A stretch of 44,522 nucleotides of DNA from an uncultured Bacteroidales bacterium (GTDB lineage: Bacteria > Bacteroidota > Bacteroidia > Bacteroidales > Paludibacteraceae), in the NCBI GenBank assembly GCA_937891905.1, contig CALATT010000092.1, positions 1 to 44,522 on the forward strand. Reading direction: 5' to 3'. The translations under genes were made by a program, and so were the position numbers. Of the stretch, positions 1-7,656 are shown in pieces. Positions within the stretch are counted from its first letter, which is position 1; each line of letters begins with the position of its first letter. The notes beneath the pieces are model-generated. The model searched no databases and had not been told where the DNA came from. It was given only the letters and a program-made list of their open reading frames with translations.

Positions 1-34
1 AAAAAACGTGGATTTCGACAGTTGTCGTTCCACG
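1..34 (-). terminator. Intrinsic terminator of the ncRNA
   Basis: Read on the minus strand, CGTGGA and TCCACG pair around an inner GACA/TGTC stem and are followed by TTTTTT at the window edge. It closes the transcript started at 341-371. Confidence 0.75.
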
Positions 35-336
35 ATTCGAGGCTCTCGCATTGCCTATTAGTCTAGAACAACAACGCGAAGCCCACGCCGAATATAAACA
101 TTCCTTGTGCTAAAATTTTAAAGTACACATATGCGCACATATATACGCAAAAAGACGCACCAACAGGCACAAGAAGGATAATCTATATCCCGTAGGACAT
201 CTACCGTTGCTAAGTTCCGAGACTAATGGAAATTTGCGAGATTTCGATTCGTCAGAACAAAGCGTCAATAAACGCCTTTTTAATATGTCTGCTACCCTCC
301 GCCGCTGATGCCAGACACCCTTTGGCGCAGGTTCAC
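1..336 (-). ncRNA. Candidate structured non-coding RNA of about 335 nt
   Basis: A sigma-ABfr promoter at 341-371 fires leftwards and a hairpin followed by six T on the minus strand lies at 1-34, so a discrete transcript of roughly 335 nt is predicted. The 101-residue frame overlapping it begins upstream of the promoter and has no recognisable domain, so I do not believe it is a gene. The RNA can form several local hairpins: GCGT/ACGC, GTAG/CTAC, GGATA/TATCC, and a longer-range pair CTTGTGC/GCACAAG. I see no tmRNA tag frame and no RNase P core motif. Being delimited by a Bacteroidetes promoter and a terminator recalls the Bacteroidales-1 RNA motif, but I cannot confirm the family. The 5' end is inferred from the promoter; the 3' end may lie just outside the window. 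Confidence 0.6.
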
Positions 337-340
337 GGTG

Positions 341-371
341 CAAAGGTACACTTTTTTTTTGAATTACGCAA
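341..371 (-). promoter_or_regulatory. Sigma-ABfr promoter of the ncRNA
   Basis: On the minus strand TTG (369-371) is followed by exactly 20 bp and TACCTTTG (341-348). Transcription should start near 334-336. Confidence 0.75.
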
Positions 372-503
372 GTAAAAAGTAAAGAAAAAATGCCATTTAT
401 GCGAATTTGGCACAAATGGCAGTTGTTTTATATCTCAAAAAGTGTGTAATTTCTGGAGTTGTACTCCAAATATTACTGATTTTTTTGGAATATAGCAGAA
501 CTA

Positions 504-1766
504 TCAAATATAGACACCCAAGCCAGCGGAGACGAACTCTACTTTGGTGAGATGAGCCTTCATAGACGCTTGTACGAAGAGATGGTAGGGCAGATGATAA
601 CGCAAGACAATCTGCGTGTATAACCAGCCATCTGGATAACCCGCACTACCTGCATTAAGTAAGTCATAGGCATAAAATACACCTTTATCCAGCAGTTCGC
701 CTTGCTTCCATAAGCGGTCATGCGCCTCAGAGCCACTCTCCACTTCCCTATTCTTAATCGGGTCATAGAGATAGACACCAAAATGGATGCCTGCCGTGAA
801 TTGACCGATGACGAACTCAGGTTGCACACTGACGCCCACTCGCCAACAGTCGGCTTGCGTAGCGCCTCCTAAATAGGTCTTTTTATAATAGGTATCACGC
901 TCCGCGTACGCGCCATCATAGAACACATCCACACCACCGCCTAAACGGAAAATAGGATGTGCCAACCAATAGGCAGATAACTGCATGGTAGAGCAGAAGA
1001 AGGTTTGCTTATCGCGGTAATAGACTTGTCGCCCTCCGCCTGTGAAGGCCAGTTCAACGCTCCAGCGTTTGTGAGTAGTGAGTAGTGAGTAGTGAGTATT
1101 GAGTAGTGAGTCTTGAGTAGTGAGTGGTGAGTAGCGTACGGCTACCTCGCCAGAGAAGATATTATAGCCCGAATTGGGTTGGCGCAAACTACCATTACTC
1201 ATATGGTACCCCCCTGCCGCTATATTCATACTCCAACCATTGCGGATGGGAAAAGCACAATAGAGTGCTTCAGGGAAATAGAAATTAAAGACCGAACCAA
1301 CCGAACGGTTGATATTCGGCGCTTGTAAAACTTGGTACTGCTGTTCGGGCGTGGCGGTATTGAAATAGGTTTTGGTGATGAATGAGCAACCTATACCCGG
1401 GCGCACGCCAATTTCAAAATGTTTGCTTTTGTAGAAAGGCACTTCCAAGAAGACATAAGGTGCTATTGCGTGTCCTAAGAGGTCTTTATCCCCATTTCGC
1501 GTAGCATCTAATTTCCAATAACTGAGTGCAACACCTATCGCCGCATTATTCCAATCGCGTAGTGCTTGCCACTCAGGATGAAAAGCGAGTGCGAGTTCTG
1601 CCCCTACGGCTGGTGTCCATTGGTTTTTCTGCCCAAGCATCACATCCACCTTACCATCGGGCATGATAGCTCCACCACGAAGTGAGAGACGATAGTCAAT
1701 AGGTATTGTATCTGCGTGTGCTGATACAATACCAAGCAGCAATATGGTGATGAGTATTTTTCGCAC
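504..1766 (-). CDS. PagL-like outer-membrane lipid A deacylase (acyloxyacyl hydrolase family)
   Basis: 420 residues with a Sec signal peptide (about 1-18) and alternating aromatic beta-strands typical of an outer-membrane barrel. The motif GGYHMSNG holds His188 and Ser190 in the H-x-S spacing of the PagL active site (His126/Ser128 in Pseudomonas PagL); Glu207 is a candidate third residue. PagL enzymes remove the 3-O-acyl chain of lipid A at the outer membrane. The start is GTG, sharing its first G with the stop of the upstream gene (TAGTG), so translation is probably coupled. Residues 212-232 are encoded by nine tandem 7-bp units (1071-1133). Gain or loss of one unit would shift the frame and truncate the barrel. 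Family assignment is fairly confident; the substrate is inferred. Confidence 0.7.
   Translation of the reverse strand: MRKILITILLLGIVSAHADTIPIDYRLSLRGGAIMPDGKVDVMLGQKNQWTPAVGAELALAFHPEWQALRDWNNAAIGVALSYWKLDATRNGDKDLLGHAIAPYVFLEVPFYKSKHFEIGVRPGIGCSFITKTYFNTATPEQQYQVLQAPNINRSVGSVFNFYFPEALYCAFPIRNGWSMNIAAGGYHMSNGSLRQPNSGYNIFSGEVAVRYSPLTTQDSLLNTHYSLLTTHKRWSVELAFTGGGRQVYYRDKQTFFCSTMQLSAYWLAHPIFRLGGGVDVFYDGAYAERDTYYKKTYLGGATQADCWRVGVSVQPEFVIGQFTAGIHFGVYLYDPIKNREVESGSEAHDRLWKQGELLDKGVFYAYDLLNAGSAGYPDGWLYTQIVLRYHLPYHLFVQASMKAHLTKVEFVSAGLGVYI
1071..1133 (-). repeat. Heptanucleotide tandem array inside the pagL-like gene
   Basis: Nine phased 7-bp units on the plus strand: GTGAGTA four times, then TTGAGTA, GTGAGTC, TTGAGTA, GTGAGTG, GTGAGTA. 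63 bp is divisible by three, so the current copy number is in frame. Confidence 0.95.
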
Positions 1767-2980
1767 TAAATACTAAATAATTGATCTTCGATCATATATA
1801 CATACTCAACCGGTACACCTCGGTCCACCAAATGGCGTCTATCGGGACGGAAGAGCGCGTAGAACTCCTTGGCAGTCTTGCACATATTTCGCGCTTCGCG
1901 ATAGTTCTCAAAAGCCATCATACGGTCGCCCCGCAAAAGGAGGCAATGCCCATAATTGATATAATCCTTTGCGTCCCCTGCCGTTTTACGCAGTTTTTGC
2001 AACAACATATGTTCTGCCTTATCCAAGTGCTCCCACATCATATCCATGTTTCCTATGGATAGGAACATGGCGGCTATTTTCTGTTTGCGTATTAGGTCAT
2101 CTCCTACTACCACCATGTATAACCATGTTTCGGGTAACATCTGGACTAATCCGGCCATATACTCGCGTTCAGAAGATGGCATTATCATCTCTTCTATTTT
2201 AGGAGCTGCGCCCTGCATTCCTGTTTGGTCTAATAAGTTCTGCAGTTCAGGAGGCAGATTATGCATTTCCAACTCTCCCGATGCAATCATCTCTGATAGA
2301 TTAACCTTCACCGAGCGTATGATGGCGCATAGTGTATCGAACGCATGTTCTCCATCTCCGATGGCTTCCACAAATAGGTCTTGCAGTTCTCGGAAGAAAT
2401 CTATTCGCACATCATAGTGCGCGAGGAGTAATAATACATTCGCCAAGCATTGTTCTGCAACGAGCGTATTTTCCGAGCGAATGCCCTCTATGAGTACACG
2501 CAGTATATCTTCGGAGAAACATTCGCGCAGATTACGCGTTAGGGCTGTGAGAGCCATAAGGGCTATATGCGATTGCGAAGAGTTATTCAGCACATTGCTC
2601 AACCACTCCAAATCATGGGGTTTGAACTGGATACAAGAGGAGAAATAATGCATGATAGACTGCATATTTTCTCCGTTGAAACCGTGCATTCTTGGGGATA
2701 GACCTCTTTGGATACGCAGTTCTGCATATACAGCATCCACAAGGCGATAGGCCTCGCCTGTCAATTGATTGAGCTGCTCATCTTGCTCCGCTTCATCCGC
2801 TATTAACCAGCGTGAAAAAAGTAGTTCATTGCGCTCAAAAATAGAATGGTAGGTTTGCTCAAAAGCATTCCCTTCTCCTAATTCATTCAACCATGAACGA
2901 ACGACCACAAGGGCATGCCTAATCATGCGCTCCCCCAAAGCGCGCTCAATGGTGATAACTTGTTCCTCTAATGGTTTCAT
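1766..2980 (-). CDS. Helical-repeat protein of unknown function
   Basis: 404 residues, no signal peptide and no membrane segment. It is almost entirely helical and leucine-rich. The middle (about 120-230) resembles HEAT/ARM-type repeats; the last 100 residues look TPR-like, with a motif around INYGHCLLLRGDRMMAFENY. This suggests a cytosolic scaffold or interaction protein. ATG at 2980 overlaps the stop of the glycosyltransferase gene as TAATG, and I prefer it over an upstream in-frame GTG at 2986. Position between a membrane glycosyltransferase and a lipid A deacylase suggests an envelope-related role, which is inference only. Confidence 0.6.
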   Translation of the reverse strand: MKPLEEQVITIERALGERMIRHALVVVRSWLNELGEGNAFEQTYHSIFERNELLFSRWLIADEAEQDEQLNQLTGEAYRLVDAVYAELRIQRGLSPRMHGFNGENMQSIMHYFSSCIQFKPHDLEWLSNVLNNSSQSHIALMALTALTRNLRECFSEDILRVLIEGIRSENTLVAEQCLANVLLLLAHYDVRIDFFRELQDLFVEAIGDGEHAFDTLCAIIRSVKVNLSEMIASGELEMHNLPPELQNLLDQTGMQGAAPKIEEMIMPSSEREYMAGLVQMLPETWLYMVVVGDDLIRKQKIAAMFLSIGNMDMMWEHLDKAEHMLLQKLRKTAGDAKDYINYGHCLLLRGDRMMAFENYREARNMCKTAKEFYALFRPDRRHLVDRGVPVEYVYMIEDQLFSI

Positions 2981-3942
2981 TAGCACTCTTCCTTTATTAG
3001 ATAGTCATTGCGTGTGGGACTATTACGGATCACTAATTCCGCTAAGAATCCAGCGAGGAAAAGCATGCAACCTAAGATCATCATCAGTATAGCAATATGG
3101 AAATAGGGGTTAGTGCCAACGAGCATCGCTTTGACACCATATGCCAAGGCATGTAGTTTCATTGCTCCCACTACCACAACTGCCACAAAACCAACGAAAA
3201 ACATCAGACTGCCAACGAGTCCGAAGAAATGCATAGGTTGCTTACCAAAGCGGTTTAAAAACCATAATGTGAGTAGGTCGAGATAGCCATTTACGAAGCG
3301 ACTGATACCGAATTTAGACACACCAAACTCGCGTTTGCGGTGCTGCACCACTTTCTCGCCTATCTTGGTAAATCCTGCATTTTTAGCCAAATAAGGGATG
3401 TAACGGTGCATTTCGGAAAAGACCTCTATATTCTTCACCACCTCATTGCGATAGGCTTTGAGTCCGCAGTTCATATCGTGCAGTTTGATACCTGTGACGC
3501 GTCGTGCGGTGGCGTTGAAGAGTTTGGAAGGCAGATTTTTGGTCAGTTTATTATCAAATCGTTTCTGCTTCCATCCGCTGACGAGGTCATACCCCTCTTC
3601 GGTGATCATCTTATAGAGGGCAGGTATCTCTTCGGGCGAGTCTTGTAGGTCCGCGTCCATAGTAATAACCACTCCACCCTTTGCGGCTTGGAAACCACAA
3701 TGGAGCGCAGCAGACTTACCATAATTACGACGGAAACAGATACCTTTTATCTCGATATTCGCGTCATTCTTCTCTGCTTGTAACTGCTTGATAACCTGCC
3801 ACGAATTATCGGTAGAACCATCATTTACAAAAATAATCTCGCAACTCTTTTTTTCCTTTGCCATCACTTGAGCAATCCACTCATAAAGAGGAGTGAGGGA
3901 TTCTGCCTCGTTGAACAAAGGCACTATGATTGAAATATCCAT
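2980..3942 (-). CDS. Family 2 glycosyltransferase, polyprenyl-phosphate type, with two C-terminal membrane helices
   Basis: 320 residues. The N-terminal GT-A domain opens with IIVPLFNEAESL and FVNDGSTDNS; the metal-binding motif is MDADLQD near residue 95. Two hydrophobic helices follow (about 235-260 and 280-305). This is the architecture of DPM1/GtrB/ArnC-like enzymes, which load a sugar from a nucleotide donor onto a polyprenyl phosphate at the cytoplasmic face of the inner membrane. It is the first gene of a coupled minus-strand operon with the helical-repeat and PagL-like genes, behind the promoter at 4011-4041. The sugar transferred cannot be read from the sequence. Confidence 0.85.
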   Translation of the reverse strand: MDISIIVPLFNEAESLTPLYEWIAQVMAKEKKSCEIIFVNDGSTDNSWQVIKQLQAEKNDANIEIKGICFRRNYGKSAALHCGFQAAKGGVVITMDADLQDSPEEIPALYKMITEEGYDLVSGWKQKRFDNKLTKNLPSKLFNATARRVTGIKLHDMNCGLKAYRNEVVKNIEVFSEMHRYIPYLAKNAGFTKIGEKVVQHRKREFGVSKFGISRFVNGYLDLLTLWFLNRFGKQPMHFFGLVGSLMFFVGFVAVVVVGAMKLHALAYGVKAMLVGTNPYFHIAILMMILGCMLFLAGFLAELVIRNSPTRNDYLIKEEC

Positions 3943-4010
3943 ATTATAGATTTTTATATTATTGCATCATCATTATCAAAAAAAATTTCATCTTTTTGCC
4001 TATTCGGCTG

Positions 4011-4041
4011 CAAAGGTACAACTATTTTTGCACATACACAA
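4011..4041 (-). promoter_or_regulatory. Sigma-ABfr promoter of the glycosyltransferase operon
   Basis: Minus strand: TTG (4039-4041), 20 bp, TACCTTTG (4011-4018). It faces away from the lptD promoter; the 19 bp around each -7 box (4004-4022 and 4080-4098) are perfect inverted copies of each other. Confidence 0.85.
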
Positions 4042-4060
4042 GTGTTTTTTGCGAAATTTC

Positions 4061-4091
4061 TTGCGTATATGATTTTTTTGTTGTACCTTTG
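4061..4091 (+). promoter_or_regulatory. Sigma-ABfr promoter of lptD
   Basis: TTG (4061-4063), 20 bp, TACCTTTG (4084-4091). Predicted start near 4097, giving a leader of about 77 nt before the TTG start codon at 4174. Confidence 0.85.
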
Positions 4092-4173
4092 CAGCCGATT
4101 TAATTTGCGTAGGTGTGCGCATACGCGAAAAATACACGCGAAAGAAACACCAAATGGCGAAGCGAAAGATACT

Positions 4174-6990
4174 TTGAAAAAGAGCATAGCACATATCATT
4201 TTCTCACTATTCCTCCTATTCCACATAGGGGGAGCGAGTGTATATGCACAGCAAGTGGATTCACTTCAATTGGATACGCTTAGTGCAGACACACTTAGTA
4301 CCACACCTATGCGGCCTAAGAAAGAAAGTAGTATCAAGGCGCCTATTCATTATCAGGCGAGTGACTCCATAGTAATGATGGGCAACGGAACGGCTTTTCT
4401 GCATGGTAGTGGTGACCTCAAATACGAGACGATGCAATTGACAGGCGATTTCATACGCATGAATATTGATAGTAGTCAGATATACGCAAGCGGAGTATGG
4501 GATAGTCTGAACTACGAATGGAAAGGAAAACCTGTATTCAAAGACAACAAAGACGAATACGAGACCAGCGAGATTACCTATAATATAAAGACCCAGAAAG
4601 GATATATCCGCCGTGCGGTAACACAGCAAGGAGAAGGATATATTATCGCTGACAAGACCAAGAAAGCCGAAGGAGATGTGCTCATGATGGGCGGAGGGCA
4701 ATACACCACTTGTGACAACCATGACCATCCGCATTTCTACCTCAAGATGACCAAAGCCAAAGTGAAACCTGGCGAGTATATTGCCACAGGTCCCGCCTAT
4801 ATGGTAGTGGGCGATGTACCTCTACCCCTCGCCATTCCATTTGGTTTCTTCCCATTTAATAAGACCTATTCAAGCGGACTAATCATGCCCAATTTCGGTG
4901 ACGACTATAGTCGCGGTTTTTACCTAAGCGGTTTGGGTTATTATTTCGCCATCAATGACTATATAGACTTGCAAGTAACGGGAGACATATACACACGAGG
5001 TACATGGGCCATACGCGCTCAATCGAAATATATCTGGCGCTACCATTTCTCGGGTAATCTGAGCATCAACTACCGTAACGATGTGATTAGCGAAAAAGGT
5101 ATGCCTGATTACGCGGTGAATAAGAACTTCAGTTTGCAGTGGACACACCAGCAAGACTCTAAGGCCAATCCTTATTGCACTTTTTCGGCGAGTGTCAACT
5201 TCGCCACCAGCGGTTACAACCGCAGTAATATCAATGGTTATTACAATCCAAACATATACGCAGAGAATACCAAAAGCAGTTCGATTAGTTACACTCAGCG
5301 TTTTCCTGATAGTCCGTGGAACTTGAGCATGTCTGCCAGTTTGACACAAAGTACGCGCGATTCAACTATCTCTCTCACTGCGCCTGAGTTAGCTGTGAGT
5401 ATGGGTAGTGTTTATCCATTCAAGGCTATGCGCGAAAGCATACTCAAACGCAAGGGATTGACGCCAACAGGCAAAGAGAAATGGTACGAGAAAATAAAAC
5501 TCAGTTATACGATGAATGGTCGTATCGCCGCCAATAATATCAAAGAGAAAGATTTCCTAAAATCAAATTTCTTGCGCGATTGGCAGAGCGGACTCAACCA
5601 TCGTATTCCTATCAATGCCAGTTTTATGCTATTCAAATACATCAGCGTCACGCCAAGTATTAACCTGCGTGATAGGATGTATTTCCAGCGTGTAGATCAA
5701 GCATGGGACTACGATGCCCAGCAGTTAGCTCGTGACACCACATATGGGTTCTACAATGTGTTTGACTTTGATGTCAGCCTCACCATGCAAACCAAGTTGT
5801 ATGGTTTCTACACGCCGCTCAAGAAACTATTCCCCAAAGGACGCGTGGAGAAATTCCGTCATGTGATCACTCCAAGTATCAGTATTAGTTACCACCCCGA
5901 TTTTGGCAGCAGCACATGGGGTTATTATGGCAGTTACGACCAACCTGTATATACCAACGAATTAGACGACAAGGGTAAGAAGATACAAAAAGTGGACGAG
6001 GCGGGCAATCCTATTTATCAGCACCAAGTATATTCACGATTCCCGAATGGCATCTTTGGCAATGCCTCGCGAGGTATGTCTGCCACACTTAATTTTGGCG
6101 TAGATAATAACCTGGAGATGAAAATCATCAACAAAGATGACACCACTGGCAAAGAGCCATACAAAGTGGTAAGTTTGATTGATAAACTTGAAATAGCCGG
6201 AGGTTACAATTTTGCAGTTGACTCAATGAACTGGAGCCCTTTTAGGGTTAATCTACGCTTAAAATTCCCTAAACTTAACAACTATACGCTCACATTAAAT
6301 ACGAATTTAGATCCCTATATGTACGAGTTGAACGCATTAGGCACACCGATACGAACCAACAAGCAATATTGGCATAATGGCATGTTTCCACGCTGGGATG
6401 GTTTCCGATGGAATTTCAACTATACATTCAATAATGGCACTATTAAGAAATGGAAAGATACCATTGCCAAACGGCGAGGATTAGCAAGCACTTCCAGCGG
6501 AAATAGTGATAACGAAGAGGTGAATATGGATGCCATTGAAAAAGGCGATGATGGTTTAGACAAGAATGCCAAGCAAGACAATAAGAAAAAAGAAGAAGTG
6601 GATGATGGGTATGTGAAGACAGAATTTCCATGGAGTGTAAGTCTAAGTTATTCCTTGGCATATGCCCCTGGAAGGACTTTTAACTACGAGAAAATGTACT
6701 ACGACATGGAATGGACTAATAGTCTTAGCATGAATGGTAATATAGGTTTAGGCAAAGGGTGGAAAGTGAGTGCCAGCATGACTTACAACTTTGAATACAT
6801 GCGCGTGACGAGTTGCGTTTTTAACATAAGTCGCGACCTGCATTGCTGGAATATGTCCGCCAGCATTAACCCTATAGGACCATTCAAGAGTTATACATTC
6901 CATATTGGTGTGAATGCATCCATCTTGAGTGACCTTAAATACGATAAGAATAGTAGCCAAAGCACGAATAGTCGTGTCAATTGGTGGTAA
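4174..6990 (+). CDS. lptD: LPS-assembly outer-membrane protein LptD, Bacteroidota type
   Basis: 938 residues from a TTG start. The frame is open further upstream, but those codons lie before or inside the promoter. TTG at 4174 gives a clean signal peptide (KKSIAHIIFSLFLLF, cleavage after VYA-QQ). The N-terminal part (about 50-210) looks like the OstA/LptA-like jellyroll: repeated short beta segments such as GSGDLKYETMQLTGDFIRM. The rest is a long 16-20 residue beta-strand pattern rich in aromatic residues, ending near INPIGPFKSYTFHIGVNAS. LptD inserts lipopolysaccharide into the outer leaflet. An Asp/Lys-rich loop at about 790-830 is probably disordered. First gene of lptD-FKBP-der. Confidence 0.85.
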   Translation: MKKSIAHIIFSLFLLFHIGGASVYAQQVDSLQLDTLSADTLSTTPMRPKKESSIKAPIHYQASDSIVMMGNGTAFLHGSGDLKYETMQLTGDFIRMNIDSSQIYASGVWDSLNYEWKGKPVFKDNKDEYETSEITYNIKTQKGYIRRAVTQQGEGYIIADKTKKAEGDVLMMGGGQYTTCDNHDHPHFYLKMTKAKVKPGEYIATGPAYMVVGDVPLPLAIPFGFFPFNKTYSSGLIMPNFGDDYSRGFYLSGLGYYFAINDYIDLQVTGDIYTRGTWAIRAQSKYIWRYHFSGNLSINYRNDVISEKGMPDYAVNKNFSLQWTHQQDSKANPYCTFSASVNFATSGYNRSNINGYYNPNIYAENTKSSSISYTQRFPDSPWNLSMSASLTQSTRDSTISLTAPELAVSMGSVYPFKAMRESILKRKGLTPTGKEKWYEKIKLSYTMNGRIAANNIKEKDFLKSNFLRDWQSGLNHRIPINASFMLFKYISVTPSINLRDRMYFQRVDQAWDYDAQQLARDTTYGFYNVFDFDVSLTMQTKLYGFYTPLKKLFPKGRVEKFRHVITPSISISYHPDFGSSTWGYYGSYDQPVYTNELDDKGKKIQKVDEAGNPIYQHQVYSRFPNGIFGNASRGMSATLNFGVDNNLEMKIINKDDTTGKEPYKVVSLIDKLEIAGGYNFAVDSMNWSPFRVNLRLKFPKLNNYTLTLNTNLDPYMYELNALGTPIRTNKQYWHNGMFPRWDGFRWNFNYTFNNGTIKKWKDTIAKRRGLASTSSGNSDNEEVNMDAIEKGDDGLDKNAKQDNKKKEEVDDGYVKTEFPWSVSLSYSLAYAPGRTFNYEKMYYDMEWTNSLSMNGNIGLGKGWKVSASMTYNFEYMRVTSCVFNISRDLHCWNMSASINPIGPFKSYTFHIGVNASILSDLKYDKNSSQSTNSRVNWW

Positions 6991-7018
6991 TAGTGTATAA
7001 AATTTAAAGAACAAAGAT

Positions 7019-7615
7019 ATGAAAATTGAAAATTTGAAAGTAGTAAGTGCAACTTACGAATTATACCTTGCCGATGAGACCGGTAAGGAAGAGATGTATG
7101 AAAAAACAACTGAAGAGACTCCACTCGTTTGGTGTCAAGGTGAAGGAATGATGTTACCTGCTTTTGAAGCAGCGATGGAAGGCAAAGCAGTGGGCGATAG
7201 TTTCGATTTCATTATTCCGTTTGCAGATGCGTATGGTCCATACGAAGAGGAAGGATTGATGGAACTGCCTAAGAAAATGTTCTTCAACGGTGATGGAGAG
7301 TTTGATGAGGAGCGTGTTTTTGTAGGCAACATAATTCCTATGAACACCACCGATGGACAGGTTATCAAAGCACAAGTAGTAGAGATAACCGATGAGACAG
7401 TAAGCATTGACCTCAACCACCCTTACGCAGGTATGGATCTGCATTTCGTAGGTAAGATTATCGACATCCGCGATGTGACCGAAGGCGAACTCCAAGCTAT
7501 ACGCCATAGAGGTTGTGGCGGGCACTGCAAAGGAAATTGTGGTGGCAACTGCGGAGAAGGTTGCGAAGGCAGCTGCGAGAACGGTTGCGGAGATGGATGT
7601 CACTGCGGAGAATAA
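7019..7615 (+). CDS. SlyD-like FKBP peptidyl-prolyl isomerase with Cys-rich metal-binding tail
   Basis: 198 residues. Residues 1-70 and 120-150 form the FKBP domain, split by an insert-in-flap chaperone domain (about 70-120), as in SlyD. Fold markers are GEGMMLPAFEAAMEGKAVGD and FADAYGPYEEE. The C-terminal 35 residues are a flexible Gly/Cys/His tail with nine cysteines (pattern GCGGHCKGNCGGNC, then more Cys, ending CHCGE), expected to bind Ni or Zn ions. Cytosolic folding helper and metal store; in SlyD the tail delivers nickel to hydrogenase maturation, but no hydrogenase gene is visible here. It lies 28 nt after lptD and 41 nt before der. Confidence 0.9.
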   Translation: MKIENLKVVSATYELYLADETGKEEMYEKTTEETPLVWCQGEGMMLPAFEAAMEGKAVGDSFDFIIPFADAYGPYEEEGLMELPKKMFFNGDGEFDEERVFVGNIIPMNTTDGQVIKAQVVEITDETVSIDLNHPYAGMDLHFVGKIIDIRDVTEGELQAIRHRGCGGHCKGNCGGNCGEGCEGSCENGCGDGCHCGE

Positions 7616-7656
7616 GATTACACAAAATAAATATTAACCAATAATTATTACAAACT

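Noticed and set aside
8..24. GGATTTCGACAG on the plus strand, resembling the start of a tmRNA
   Set aside because: No tag reading frame and no tRNA-like 3' end were found; the bases are part of the minus-strand terminator stem.
110..415. 101-residue open frame on the minus strand over the ncRNA
   Set aside because: It begins upstream of the promoter's -33 box, so its start would not be on the transcript, and it has no domain or signal pattern.
454..468. Palindrome TGGAGTTGTACTCCA downstream of the pagL-like gene
   Set aside because: Only a 6-bp stem without a T-run on the gene's strand; similar to GGAGTTGCACTCC in the MITE-like element, but too short to call a third copy.
3954..4226. Minus-strand open frame of 90 residues across the divergent promoters
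   Set aside because: It covers both promoters and has a biased, non-protein-like composition.
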